A DNA stretch of 64,000 nt from WS-7 sp036505295. Its GTDB lineage: Bacteria > Eisenbacteria > RBG-16-71-46 > SZUA-252. Below the pieces are notes generated by a model. It saw nothing but the letters and a program-made list of their open reading frames with translations, did no database searches and was not told where the DNA came from. The DNA is taken from assembly GCA_036505295.1 (NCBI GenBank), contig DASXTQ010000013.1:9728-73727 (forward strand). The letters run 5' to 3'. This document shows positions 7,242-15,857 of this stretch, one piece after another. Position numbers and translations under genes: made by a program. Every line of letters begins with the position of its first letter. The first letter of the stretch is position 1.

Positions 7242-8255
7242 CTAGGCGGTGGGACGTATGTGTCGCAGGACGACCCCGAAAAGAGTGTATGCGAGCGCAG
7301 AAACGGTTAGAGCGACGACGATTGACAATGGATCGGAACGCCCCCAAATCCACACTCCGAACATGGCATTGATCAGGTTGATGACGGTCACAAAGGCAAT
7401 CGCTCCCCAGCGTCCGAAGACCTTTCCCAGGCGATGTGTCGTGTGGTCGATACCACCTACGTAGATAGGCCGATGGCCGAGAAGTCGATCCCACACCACG
7501 AAAATTACGTCGAATAACGGATAGGCAAGGATCACCAGGACGGAGGCGACATGCGGCCAGGTGAGCGATTCTTGGAGCGACTGGAGCGCGAGCGCCGCGA
7601 GCGCGAAACCGAGCAGATGGCTCCCCGCGTCCCCCAAGAAAATCCGCGCGGGGGGTGCGTTGTAGACGAGAAAACCAGCGCAGGCTCCAATGAGACCCCA
7701 CCCGAGCGCCAGCTGCACCGGCGCGCCGTGGATCAGCGCCAGCGCGACGTACCCTCCCGCGGTCACGGGAATGAGAGCTCCCAGGATCCCATCCATGTTG
7801 TCGAGAAAATTGATCGCGTTGAGCAGGGTCAGGACGCCGAGGAGCGCGACCGAACCCAGGAAGGGATTCTCACGGAGCGCCGGCACCTCGGTCCCCCACC
7901 AGATGAGACACGCTGCCGCCGCGATCTGGCCCGTGAGCTTTCCGCGCACACCCAGCGGCCTCTTGTCGTCGATCAGGCCGAGCGCGAGCACGATGAGGGC
8001 CCCGGCGACGAGCCCCATCGAAGGCGCGGCGACGGCCGAGACACCTGCGACCCGCGCGAGGACCGGGGCAAGGACCAGGGTCACCGCGATCGCGACGCCG
8101 CCCAGAAGCGGCGTCGGGTTGGCGTGTGCCCGGCGCGGGTCGGGATGATCGACGTAGCCCGTGGCCCGGGCGAGCCGCCAGGTGAGCGGCGTCAAGGTGA
8201 GGGCGGTGAAGAACGCGAACGGAGCGATCTCGAGGAACGGGAGCGCGGGGCTCAA
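7242..8255 (-). CDS. Polyprenyl-phosphate N-acetylhexosamine-1-phosphate transferase (MraY/WecA/TagO family)
   Basis: This 337-residue integral membrane protein has about ten helices. It transfers a sugar-1-phosphate from a UDP-sugar to undecaprenyl phosphate, the first step of O-antigen, enterobacterial common antigen or teichoic-type glycan synthesis. Family motifs are all present: RRAHANPTPLLGGVA, the Asp pair in GLIDDKRPLG, NAINFLDNMDG and FLGDAGSHLLG. The chosen start is TTG at 8255 because no ATG or GTG gives a complete first helix; no good ribosome-binding site precedes it, so the exact start is uncertain. It stands at the edge of the polysaccharide region and differs in type from the WbaP-like transferase at 10653-12053. 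Confidence 0.85.
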   Translation of the reverse strand: MSPALPFLEIAPFAFFTALTLTPLTWRLARATGYVDHPDPRRAHANPTPLLGGVAIAVTLVLAPVLARVAGVSAVAAPSMGLVAGALIVLALGLIDDKRPLGVRGKLTGQIAAAACLIWWGTEVPALRENPFLGSVALLGVLTLLNAINFLDNMDGILGALIPVTAGGYVALALIHGAPVQLALGWGLIGACAGFLVYNAPPARIFLGDAGSHLLGFALAALALQSLQESLTWPHVASVLVILAYPLFDVIFVVWDRLLGHRPIYVGGIDHTTHRLGKVFGRWGAIAFVTVINLINAMFGVWIWGRSDPLSIVVALTVSALAYTLFGVVLRHIRPTA

Positions 8256-8340
8256 GCCAGACCGAAGCGTTTGCCGGCGTGAAGGGATGGACTCATTGGG
8301 CGGGGGAGTCTATCACACGACCCCTGCCGTTCTCCGCCCC

Positions 8341-8369
8341 TTGCCCGGCACCGAAGCGCACCCTAGTCT
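8341..8369 (+). promoter_or_regulatory. Candidate promoter of the GT2 gene, leaderless layout
   Basis: TTGCCC (8341-8346) and TAGTCT (8364-8369) are separated by 17 bases, and the GTG at 8377 begins 7 bases later. The -10 is identical to that at 4415-4420. A short AGAGGA lies 3 bases before the GTG, probably too close to act as a normal ribosome-binding site. Confidence 0.4.
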
Positions 8370-8376
8370 AGAGGAC

Positions 8377-9186
8377 GTGACCCCGGAATCGACTCGCCGC
8401 CCGGCGGCGCCCCCGCCCTCCGACGCGACCCACTCCCCGCCAACCGTCTCTGTCATCACGCCCGCCCACGATGCGGCCCGCTTTCTCGACGAGACGATCC
8501 GCTCGGTCAAGGCGCAGACCTTCACCGACTGGGAGATGATCATCGTGGACGACGACTCGGGGGATGAGACGCGAGAGATCGTCGGGCGCTGGGCATCGTC
8601 CGACCCGCGCATCCGGCTCGTCCGACAGTCGCCCAAGCAGGGCCCGGGGGCGGCGCGCAATCGCGCTCTGGCGGAAGCGCGGGGTCGTTACGTGGCCTTC
8701 CTCGACAGCGACGATTTGTGGCGTTCCGAGAAGCTCGAGGTGCAGGTCGCCTTCATGCGGGAGACCGGAGCCGTGTTCAGTTTCGCCGGCTACTCGCTCA
8801 TCGACGAGCGAGGGAAGCCGTTGGGCCGGCCCGTGCGGGCACCCGATCGCGTCGACTACGGGTTCCTGCTTCGCAACACGATCATAGGCTGCCTGACCGT
8901 GATGCTCGATCGCACCCGGCTCGGTCATCTGAGCATGCCGCTGCTTCGCCAGCACGAGGATCTCTCCCTCTGGTACGACCTCCTCAGGGGCGGTGCGGTG
9001 GCGCGAGGAATCCCGAGGGATCTCGCGCTCTATCGCGTGGTGCCCGGCTCGGCGTCGAGAAACAGGATCCGCTCGGCGCTGCACATGTGGAGGATCTACC
9101 GCGTCCGGGAGCAACTCTCCCTCCCCTCCGCGCTCTGGTGTTACGCCCACTACGCGTGGAACGCCTATTGGAAGAGCCGGGTGTAG
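8377..9186 (+). CDS. Glycosyltransferase family 2
   Basis: This 269-residue protein has the GT-A fold of family 2. It opens with SVITPAHDAARFLDETIRS, then IIVDDDSGDET, the nucleotide-binding GPGAARNRAL and the metal-binding DxD in VAFLDSDDLW. The acceptor-side motif HEDLSLWYDLL follows. It has no membrane helix, so it should act at the cytoplasmic face, adding one sugar to a lipid-linked glycan. The frame is open far upstream, but those residues have no family features. GTG at 8377 is preferred because of the promoter spacing and because it begins just before the catalytic domain. A flippase gene follows in the same direction with its own predicted promoter. Confidence 0.82.
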   Translation: MTPESTRRPAAPPPSDATHSPPTVSVITPAHDAARFLDETIRSVKAQTFTDWEMIIVDDDSGDETREIVGRWASSDPRIRLVRQSPKQGPGAARNRALAEARGRYVAFLDSDDLWRSEKLEVQVAFMRETGAVFSFAGYSLIDERGKPLGRPVRAPDRVDYGFLLRNTIIGCLTVMLDRTRLGHLSMPLLRQHEDLSLWYDLLRGGAVARGIPRDLALYRVVPGSASRNRIRSALHMWRIYRVREQLSLPSALWCYAHYAWNAYWKSRV

Positions 9187-9220
9187 TCCTCCAAGGCCGG
9201 GGCGCCGGCGGCGCGGCGGA

Positions 9221-9249
9221 TTGACACCCCGGCAACCCTCCCCGAGACT
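9221..9249 (+). promoter_or_regulatory. Candidate promoter of the flippase gene, leaderless layout
   Basis: A perfect TTGACA (9221-9226) is followed after 17 bases by GAGACT (9244-9249), and the ATG at 9258 starts 8 bases later. No Shine-Dalgarno sequence is visible before the ATG. The -10 is weak apart from the conserved A at position 2 and T at position 6. Confidence 0.45.
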
Positions 9250-9257
9250 CCATCCCC

Positions 9258-10619
9258 ATGCCCGACGCACGATTCGCGCTCTGGAGAGATCGCACGCTCC
9301 GATTCTCGATGGGCGCGAGCGTGACGGTCGTGAACGGGCTCATGGGAATCATCCGAAACAAGTGGTTCGCCCAGCATCTCGAGGCATCGGGGCTCGGCAT
9401 TCTCGCACAGGTCACTTCGAGTCAAGCTTTGCTTGGAACGGCGGCGGGCATGGGACTCGGCCTTCCGGTCGCGCGCGCCATCGGGGCGGCGGCGGCCGCG
9501 AACGATCAGCCTGCGGCGCAAAGGACCGTATGGGCCGCGTTCACGCTTCTCGCGATGACCGGCTCTGTGGTTGTCGCGGGCGGCCTCCTCTTTGCCGCGC
9601 AGATCTCGCACGCTCTGCTGGGCTCCGCGGCGTACGCCGGGCTGATCCAAATTTCCATGATCGGCGTCGCCGGCGTGGCGGTCCAACAGACGCTGGTGGG
9701 CCTCTTCGCCGGGCGTTCGGATTTACGGGCGCCGCTCACGTTCTCCCTCGTGGGGGGCACAGTATCCGTCCTGGCCATGTTTCTCCTCGTGCCTCGCTGG
9801 GGGCTCCTGGGAGGGGTGCTCGCGGTGTCGATCCTCTTCCCGGCCGGATGCGTCGGCGCGCTGGCGCTCCACAGACGCACGTACGCGCCGGTCCTCGCTC
9901 CTCCGCGGGAGCCTGCGCTCACGCCCGGCTTCGCGCGCTCGCTCCTCACGGTTGCGGGCGCGGGTCTCCTGTCCTCTCTGGCGGAACAGGGCACGTTCCT
10001 CGCCGTACGGTCCCACTATGTTCGGGCGAACGGCATCGAAGCAAACGGCTTCCTACAGGCCGGGCTCGCGATCTCGCAGCAGGTCGGGTCGCTCTTCTAC
10101 GCCTACCTCGCGAGCTACGCGTTCGGAAAGATCAGCGGCGCCGCGGGGACCGAAGGCACGCGCGCCTATACGCGAAAGCATTGGACGCCCATCATCCTTC
10201 TGGGCGCCGCCGCGCTCATCGCGGCAAGGCTGGGCGCGGCCCCGCTCCTGCACCTCCTCTACTCGCACCGCTTCGATCCCGCGGAGCCTCTGCTGGCGTG
10301 GGCCCTCGTCGGGGAATTCGGGCGCATCGGTCTCATGACCTGGGCGCTCGGCTCGCTCCCTTTGGGAGGCGCCCGCCTTTGGTTTCCGATCAGCCTCGTG
10401 TTCCCTGTGACGCTGGCGATTGCCTACGCGCTCTTCGCCGCGTCCGGCGCGGGGCTTCTCAGCATGCCCAAGGCCTACGCATCCGCCGGACTCGCCGCGG
10501 CGTGCGTCTGCGGCATGGTCATGTCGCGGCGGGGCGTCACGCTCGGGGCCCGCGACATCGCCGTGTTTGCCGGAGGCGCCGCGGCGCTGATCCTTCTCGC
10601 TTGGGGCCCGGTCCGGTAG
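9258..10619 (+). CDS. Lipid-linked oligosaccharide flippase (Wzx / MATE-like)
   Basis: This 453-residue protein is composed almost wholly of hydrophobic segments, about 12 to 14 helices, typical of the MVF/MATE polysaccharide flippases that move undecaprenyl-diphosphate-linked units across the inner membrane. The N-terminus has the usual RNKWFAQHLEASGLGILAQV pattern, a first helix followed by a basic loop and a Gly-rich helix, and a central LAISQQVGSLFYAYLASY segment. Sequence similarity in this family is low, so substrate cannot be inferred. It is one of three flippase-like genes in the window, the others at 14169-15500 and 31539-33011. It converges on the WbaP-like gene, with 33 bases between the two. 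Confidence 0.75.
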   Translation: MPDARFALWRDRTLRFSMGASVTVVNGLMGIIRNKWFAQHLEASGLGILAQVTSSQALLGTAAGMGLGLPVARAIGAAAAANDQPAAQRTVWAAFTLLAMTGSVVVAGGLLFAAQISHALLGSAAYAGLIQISMIGVAGVAVQQTLVGLFAGRSDLRAPLTFSLVGGTVSVLAMFLLVPRWGLLGGVLAVSILFPAGCVGALALHRRTYAPVLAPPREPALTPGFARSLLTVAGAGLLSSLAEQGTFLAVRSHYVRANGIEANGFLQAGLAISQQVGSLFYAYLASYAFGKISGAAGTEGTRAYTRKHWTPIILLGAAALIAARLGAAPLLHLLYSHRFDPAEPLLAWALVGEFGRIGLMTWALGSLPLGGARLWFPISLVFPVTLAIAYALFAASGAGLLSMPKAYASAGLAAACVCGMVMSRRGVTLGARDIAVFAGGAAALILLAWGPVR

Positions 10620-10652
10620 GACCTGGTGCGCGCCTTCCCCGGCGTGGCCGCG

Positions 10653-12053
10653 CTAGTGCGCGCTCTGATCCCGGAAAACGCGAAGGATCGTCAAGAAGAG
10701 AATCTTGACGTCGAATCCCATGGACCAGTTCTGGATGTAGTAGAGATCGTATTCGATCCGGCGATCGAGAGGAGTGTCGCCGCGGAGCCCGTTCACCTGC
10801 GCCCAGCCGGTGATCCCCGCCTTGACGTGGTGGCGCAGCATGTAGCGCGGGATGGAGGCCCGGAACTCCTTCACGAACACGGGTCGCTCGGGGCGCGGAC
10901 CGACGAGGCTCATGTGTCCCACGAGCACGTTCCAAAGCTGAGGCAGCTCATCGAACGATAGGCGGCGCAACATGGACCCGGTGCGCGTCCTCCGGGGATC
11001 CCCCGGCCGGGTCCAACCCGCCTCCCCCCTCTCCTCGGCATCGGCGCGCATGGTGCGGAACTTGTACATCCGGAACCGCTGGCCGTTCAACCCGACGCGC
11101 TCCTGGGCGTAGAGCGCCGGCCCCGGAGAATCCGCCTTCACGATGATGGCGAGCAAAAGAAGCAACGGCGAGAGAAGGATGAGGCCGATCAGGGAGAAGG
11201 TGAAATCGAACGCTCGCTTCAGCACGGCGTTCCATCCCTGGCCCGGACTCTCGGTCACGAGGATGATCGGCGTTCCTTCGAAATCCTCCACGCTCGCGCT
11301 CAGCGTGAACGTGCGCGCGAGATCGGGAACGAGCCTCACCGCGGCGGTCGAGTCGTTCAGCCGGTCCAGAGCTTCCAGCTCCGCCTCGTATTCGGAGCGA
11401 TTCAGCGCCAGGTAGACGAGCTCCGCGCCCGTCCGCTCGACCAGCTCGGGAAGCTCCGTCACGGTCCCGATGACGCGCGAGGAGCCGATCGTCTGCCCGG
11501 TCTCCGCGGCATCGACGGCAATCATCCCCTCGACCGCAAATCCGTAATCGGGCTCCGAGGCCATTTTCCGCTCCAAATCCGCCGCGAGATCGCCCGTTCC
11601 GACGATCAGCACGTGTCTGAGATTGCGGCGATTGCGCCGCATCGCGCGGAGGATCGCCCTTCCTATGGCGTGGGTCCCACAGAGCGCGACCGACGCGATT
11701 CCCGCAAAAAGGAAAAGCACCGAACGGCTCAGCTCTCCGCGCGAGAGGTAGGAACCGAGACCGGCCAGGGCGGTGACCGCGACGATTCCCTGGATGAGCG
11801 AGAAGAGCTCCTGCGAGAGCCGGGCGGTGCGCGTGGAGCGGTAGATATGGAGGGAGCGCAGGATCAGGAGCGAGACGGGCGTGAGCACGGCGCCGAACCA
11901 AAGGTAGAGCTGGATCGATGGGACGCCGAGCGGCGACGGAATGCCGAGGGCGTAGAATCGCAGCCAGTATGCGGCGATCCAGGAAGCGGCGATCAGAACG
12001 CCGTCGAGGAGGAAGACGCCGGTGGCGAAGAGCTGACGGTTCCTGGCGAACAT
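10653..12053 (-). CDS. Undecaprenyl-phosphate hexose-1-phosphate transferase (WbaP/WcaJ family)
   Basis: This 466-residue priming enzyme has four or five N-terminal membrane helices (first at about 8-28), a central Rossmann-like domain (about 140-260, with HVLIVGTGDLAADL) and a C-terminal bacterial sugar transferase domain (about 270-466). The last contains KRAFDFTFSLIGLILLSPLL, the basic YKFRTMR, the ELPQLWNVLVG segment and the catalytic region MSLVGPRPERP. It loads glucose- or galactose-1-phosphate onto the lipid carrier. The frame is open 82 codons further upstream, but that part is antisense to the next gene and lacks family features, so ATG 12053 is chosen. No clear ribosome-binding site precedes it. 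Confidence 0.88.
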   Translation of the reverse strand: MFARNRQLFATGVFLLDGVLIAASWIAAYWLRFYALGIPSPLGVPSIQLYLWFGAVLTPVSLLILRSLHIYRSTRTARLSQELFSLIQGIVAVTALAGLGSYLSRGELSRSVLFLFAGIASVALCGTHAIGRAILRAMRRNRRNLRHVLIVGTGDLAADLERKMASEPDYGFAVEGMIAVDAAETGQTIGSSRVIGTVTELPELVERTGAELVYLALNRSEYEAELEALDRLNDSTAAVRLVPDLARTFTLSASVEDFEGTPIILVTESPGQGWNAVLKRAFDFTFSLIGLILLSPLLLLLAIIVKADSPGPALYAQERVGLNGQRFRMYKFRTMRADAEERGEAGWTRPGDPRRTRTGSMLRRLSFDELPQLWNVLVGHMSLVGPRPERPVFVKEFRASIPRYMLRHHVKAGITGWAQVNGLRGDTPLDRRIEYDLYYIQNWSMGFDVKILFLTILRVFRDQSAH

Positions 12054-12121
12054 AGAGTTGGGTAGGAGGGATCCGCGATCCCGCGTGGATCGAGGCGATC
12101 GTACCGCAACGGCCGCGTTAT

Positions 12122-12130
12122 TGCTACAAT
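12122..12130 (+). promoter_or_regulatory. Candidate extended -10 promoter for the glycosyltransferase at 12141
   Basis: TGCTACAAT is an extended -10 element (TG, one base, then TACAAT). No good -35 lies 16-18 bases upstream, as is common for extended -10 promoters. The TTG start codon lies 10 bases beyond the -10, leaving almost no leader. Confidence 0.4.
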
Positions 12131-12140
12131 CCCGCCCGCC

Positions 12141-13313
12141 TTGACCGACACCGGAAAGAAGCCGTCCCGCGTGGGAGCCGTCTTTTGGAAGGCCCGCGCC
12201 CGGATCCTGGGACCTGGAATCGCCCGGAACGTCGAGCGGACGAGCCATCCGCGGTGGTGTCTGCTCTCGGCCCGCGTCGCTCCTTTCCGCATGCCCCACC
12301 TAGCCGCCACGCACCAGAACGAATGGCAGTTTCGTGAGCTGGCCCGCGCTCTGTCGGAGTTCGGCTACAACGTGGACGCGGTCGAGTTCGACGAGCGGCG
12401 GCCGCTTCTGCGAAGGGACTACGACCTCGTGATCGACATCCATCCCCGGGCACACCCGATCTACGAAGGCAGTCTCGCGCGCGGTGCGCGGAAGATGGCC
12501 TTCATCACCGGAAGCAATCCAACGTTCAGCAATGCGGCGGAGCACGCGCGGCTCGCAGATCTGGAGCGCCGCCGGGGCGCGCGCCTGAAGCCGCGCCGCA
12601 CCGTTCCTCCATTTCCCAAACCGGTACTCGAGTCCTTCGACTCCATGATGACGTTCGCGGGGCAGGTCGCCCTTTCGACCTACGCCGAGTTCCGCCTTCC
12701 GCCGGTCTACCCGCTCGTGAACAGCGGCTACGAGGACGTCCGGCCGACGGAGCCGGAGCGGCGCGACCCTACCCGCTTTCTCTTCATGGCAAGCGTGGGG
12801 CAGGTTCACAGGGGGCTCGATCTCCTCCTCGAGGTCTTCGCGGAGGAGCGGGATCTCTCGCTCGTCGTCTGCAGCATGTACGAGGCGGAGCGCGACTTCA
12901 CCCGCTTGTACCAGAAGGAGCTCTACCGCTCCCCGAACATCGACCCCGCGGGCTTCATGGACCTGAAATCGGCCGCGTTCCGGGAGCTCCAGGCCTCATG
13001 CGGCGCCATGATTCTCCCCTCGTGCTCCGAAGGCCAGTCCGGGTCGGTCACGGCTGCCCTGAGCTTCGGAATCCCATGCATCGTGAGCCGGATATGTGGC
13101 GTGGACGAGCCGGAGATCGAAATCCTCCCCGATTGCTCGCTCGCGGCCATCCGCGAGAGGGCGCGGGCATGGGCCAGCCAGCCGCGTGCCGCACTGTATG
13201 AAAGAAGCGCGAAGAGCCTCGCGCTGATGCGCCGCAAGTACGGGCCGGCTGACTACGCGCGGTCGGTCCGCGAAGCGCTGCGCGCCACGCTCGGCGTGGC
13301 GGCGTCGGGATGA
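12141..13313 (+). CDS. Glycosyltransferase, group 1-like (GT4 clan, GT-B fold)
   Basis: This 390-residue protein resembles GT-B retaining glycosyltransferases mainly in its C-terminal half. RFLFMASVGQVHRGLDLLLEVF marks the start of the second Rossmann domain, and ILPSCSEGQSGSVTAALSFG followed by GIPCIVS is the nucleotide-sugar-binding EX7E-like region. The N-terminal half contains a divergent acceptor domain with QNEWQFRELARALSEFGYNVD and YDLVIDIHPR. No signal or membrane segment is seen. The TTG at 12141 is the first start after a promoter-like TACAAT; the start is uncertain. The donor and acceptor are unknown. Confidence 0.7.
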   Translation: MTDTGKKPSRVGAVFWKARARILGPGIARNVERTSHPRWCLLSARVAPFRMPHLAATHQNEWQFRELARALSEFGYNVDAVEFDERRPLLRRDYDLVIDIHPRAHPIYEGSLARGARKMAFITGSNPTFSNAAEHARLADLERRRGARLKPRRTVPPFPKPVLESFDSMMTFAGQVALSTYAEFRLPPVYPLVNSGYEDVRPTEPERRDPTRFLFMASVGQVHRGLDLLLEVFAEERDLSLVVCSMYEAERDFTRLYQKELYRSPNIDPAGFMDLKSAAFRELQASCGAMILPSCSEGQSGSVTAALSFGIPCIVSRICGVDEPEIEILPDCSLAAIRERARAWASQPRAALYERSAKSLALMRRKYGPADYARSVREALRATLGVAASG

Positions 13314-13350
13314 CCTACCGCCTGCGCGGTGACCGTAACGAGCCGACTCA

Positions 13351-14172
13351 TCAGACCGCCTCCGGTCTCCGGGCCACGATGGCCTGCATATGTGGATGGG
13401 CGAACGGCCGTCGCGACAACCAGCGGTTGATCACGGGCGCGGGCCCCCGTGGTCTGAACCTCCAATCCTTCCAACCTACGAGAAGTCCCAGGGGGTTCAG
13501 CTCGTGATAGACACCGTCCATGGTGCCCACCGGCACCTGCTCGATGACTTCGAAGCCGGCCCTCTCGACTTCAGCGCGGAAATCGAAGGTGCTCATACGG
13601 TATTCAAAGAACTCACCCCACGCGGGAAACACCGGGAACAAATAGCGACGATCGACCCGCGACAGCGGTTTGGGCGTACTCCTGAGGATGCGAACCGCCA
13701 AGGCGCGTGGAGCCTGCGTGACCTCGTCCCACCACAGTGCCCTCTTCAGCCGGCGAATGGAGTTGAAGCAGGGAACGCTAATGTAGGCCTTGGCCCCGGG
13801 CTTCAGGACGCGCAGAAGTTCTAGGAGGGGTCGTTGCGGCCCCTCCATCCAATGCTCGACGACGCCGAACGAGAGCGCTCCGTCGAAGCTTCCGTCGGGG
13901 AAGGGAGAACGCTCGCAGTCCCCCTCGACGATGTCCAGGTCCGGCCAGTGCCTCTTCACCATTTCTACCGTCTCGTGCGAATACTCGAGACCGATCACCT
14001 TGCGGCCACGATCCTGAAGGAAGCGGACCCACCGCCCTGCACCGCAGCCGGATTCGAGTATGCGGGTACCCCGCGGAAAGTGACGCTCGATGATGGGAGT
14101 CGCCTCATCACGCGTACAGCTCTCCACGAGCGCCTGCATGTCCGACTCATCCCACTTGAAAATGACGGTCAC
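13351..14172 (-). CDS. Class I SAM-dependent methyltransferase
   Basis: This 273-residue protein has motif I in ILESGCGAGRWVRFL (about 34-48), the acidic residue of motif II in VIGLEYSHETVEM, then DLDIVEGDCERSPFPDGSFDGALSFGVVEHW and LLRVLKPGAKAYISVP, a standard methyltransferase of the UbiE/type 11 style. The C-terminal 100 residues are unlike ubiquinone enzymes and include FEYRMSTFDFRAEVERAGF. Its ATG overlaps the stop codon of the upstream flippase by four bases, so it should be translated with it. This suggests that it methylates a sugar of the glycan handled by that flippase (inference). Confidence 0.8.
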   Translation of the reverse strand: MTVIFKWDESDMQALVESCTRDEATPIIERHFPRGTRILESGCGAGRWVRFLQDRGRKVIGLEYSHETVEMVKRHWPDLDIVEGDCERSPFPDGSFDGALSFGVVEHWMEGPQRPLLELLRVLKPGAKAYISVPCFNSIRRLKRALWWDEVTQAPRALAVRILRSTPKPLSRVDRRYLFPVFPAWGEFFEYRMSTFDFRAEVERAGFEVIEQVPVGTMDGVYHELNPLGLLVGWKDWRFRPRGPAPVINRWLSRRPFAHPHMQAIVARRPEAV

Positions 14173-15500
14173 GCTCGCTCCAAGCGTCTCAAGAGCCGTG
14201 GCACATAGACCAACGCCGGCAGATAGCAGAAAAGGGTCTGCGCGATGATGCTCCCCAGAACCACGCCCGCGATTCCGATCCGACGAGTCAGGAAGATCGA
14301 CAGGGCCAGATTGGCGGCGGCCATCGGCACGCAGGTCAAGGCCTGATAGCGAAGCGCCCCCGCCCCGTTGAAGAACATGGCCAAGGGCCCGTTGAGACTA
14401 TTCAGACCGACCCAAACGGCAAGCGCCGCGAGCAGCGCGATCGGCGGCTGGATCGCGCTCCCCACCCACTGGCCAAGGATCCAGCGGGCCGAGAAAAACA
14501 GGATCACCGCGGCTGGCAGATTAACAGCGAACCCGGCCGCCATCGAACGTCGCAGCGTCCTCTTGACCCACGTGAGGTCCCGGCGCGCGACCGCCTCGGC
14601 GTAAGCCGGCCACAGAGGAGTCAAGAAATAGCCGAGCACGAACGGCACCTGCAGGAAGAGCTTCTGGGTAACGGTGTAGGTCGCTACCGATTCGGGACCG
14701 AGTATCCTCGCGAGCACGAGTCCGTCGGATTGGAACCCAATCGCGGCCGCGACCTGGATGACGAAGAACAGCCCGCCCAAACGAGCGATCTCAAGTGTTC
14801 CTTGAAACGAGGCGTGTTCGAGCCTGGGCCGAAGGTCGCGACGCCTCCTGAAAAAAAGATCCCAACCACCCAGGGCGCCTGACAGGAGAGGCGCACCCGA
14901 GCTCGCCAGCACGAGCCACGGCAGCCCGGCCTTCAGTTTCACCGTGGCTACGATCGCGATGAGGCTTAGGAGACTTCCAAGACCTAGGTAGAGGCTGGAG
15001 CGGAAACCTTCTTGTAGTCCCGCAAACCCGTGGTTCACGACGCTGAGAGGCAATCCGACCAGAAAGCAGCTGAGAAGGACGGCCATCGCCAGAGTTGCTT
15101 CCGCTCCGGTCGCCGCGCTTCGTGCATTGAAGAAAGACCCCCATGGCAGCGTGTGCCATACGAGCAACAGGACCAGCGCCAGCGCCGCCGCGATCACCGT
15201 CAACATGAAGAAAGCGCTCGAAACCGCTCGTCGCGCGTGACGGGAATCGCCGAGGCCCTCGGCCCTGGCCAGCGAGTTGATCAGGCCGTAGCCGAGCCCC
15301 AAGTCGGCGAAGCCCACAACCGCGAGCAGTCCCGACATCGCCATCCAGAGCCCGTAACGCTCCACGCCGAGGTAGCCGAGCGTCATCGGGACGGTCAGCA
15401 TCAGAGTAAGGAGGCTGATCAGCTTGGCTCCGCCCGCCGCCAGGGCCGAGAGCAGCACGCGCCGTCTCCGTTCGTGGGCTCGTCCCTCTTCGCTGCCCAT
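14169..15500 (-). CDS. Oligosaccharide flippase (Wzx-like)
   Basis: This 443-residue protein has about 12 to 14 helices. The N-terminal pattern is typical of the polysaccharide synthase/flippase family: a basic start (HERRRRVLLSALAAGGAKL), then TVPMTLGYLGVERYGLWMA and GFADLGLGYGLINSLARAEG. It should move lipid-linked repeat units to the periplasmic face. The frame is open for another 141 codons, but these lack hydrophobic or family features, so the ATG at 15500 is used; GGAGAC precedes it closely. It is translationally coupled to the methyltransferase at 13351-14172. Confidence 0.82.
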   Translation of the reverse strand: MGSEEGRAHERRRRVLLSALAAGGAKLISLLTLMLTVPMTLGYLGVERYGLWMAMSGLLAVVGFADLGLGYGLINSLARAEGLGDSRHARRAVSSAFFMLTVIAAALALVLLLVWHTLPWGSFFNARSAATGAEATLAMAVLLSCFLVGLPLSVVNHGFAGLQEGFRSSLYLGLGSLLSLIAIVATVKLKAGLPWLVLASSGAPLLSGALGGWDLFFRRRRDLRPRLEHASFQGTLEIARLGGLFFVIQVAAAIGFQSDGLVLARILGPESVATYTVTQKLFLQVPFVLGYFLTPLWPAYAEAVARRDLTWVKRTLRRSMAAGFAVNLPAAVILFFSARWILGQWVGSAIQPPIALLAALAVWVGLNSLNGPLAMFFNGAGALRYQALTCVPMAAANLALSIFLTRRIGIAGVVLGSIIAQTLFCYLPALVYVPRLLRRLERA

Positions 15501-15857
15501 GTCTCCGTGATTGAGAACGTGCCACGGACGGGCGATCACAGCGGGGCGAATGAGAATCGGGACCGGAATACAGAAAACCGGTGCCGCCAGACGATGGTGG
15601 ACGTGTCGGACAACCTCCCTACCTCCCGGGTGAACAGAGCGTGAATGAGGTGGTAGCCTAGCATTGCGAACCTCCCGAAGCGTACACTGGCGTGACCCTC
15701 TCCAGAGGGGAGAACGTGCCCCATAGATGTACCCTCGGGGCGCGATTTCTGGGGTTATCTGTACCGTGGAATGCCGCGAGGAGGGGTCAGCTGTGCCTCT
15801 GAAGACGATCCGCGAGACGGTGCGGCGATGGGTGGGACAATCTCGCGCGGAGGCCCG
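15501..15857. other. Divergent intergenic region, 357 bases, no gene seen
   Basis: This gap separates the minus-strand flippase operon from the plus-strand methyltransferase/glycosyltransferase operon, so promoters for both should lie here. I found no convincing -35/-10 pair for either. A short palindrome (CCCTCT, two bases, AGAGGG) occurs at 15696-15709. Base composition is a little less GC-rich around 15650-15770. Open frames through the gap lack coding features. Confidence 0.5.

Noticed and set aside
12054..12299. 82-codon N-terminal extension of the WbaP-like transferase
   Set aside because: It is antisense to the start of the glycosyltransferase at 12141, and the family begins at the first membrane helix after ATG 12053.
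15518..15524. TGGCACG on the minus strand upstream of the flippase at 14169-15500, a possible sigma54 -24 element
   Set aside because: The -12 element (TTGC at the right distance) is absent, and no other convincing -24/-12 pair was found in the window.
15696..15709. Short palindrome CCCTCT-CC-AGAGGG in the 357-base divergent gap
   Set aside because: Six-base arms in GC-rich sequence are expected by chance; no promoter lies next to it.
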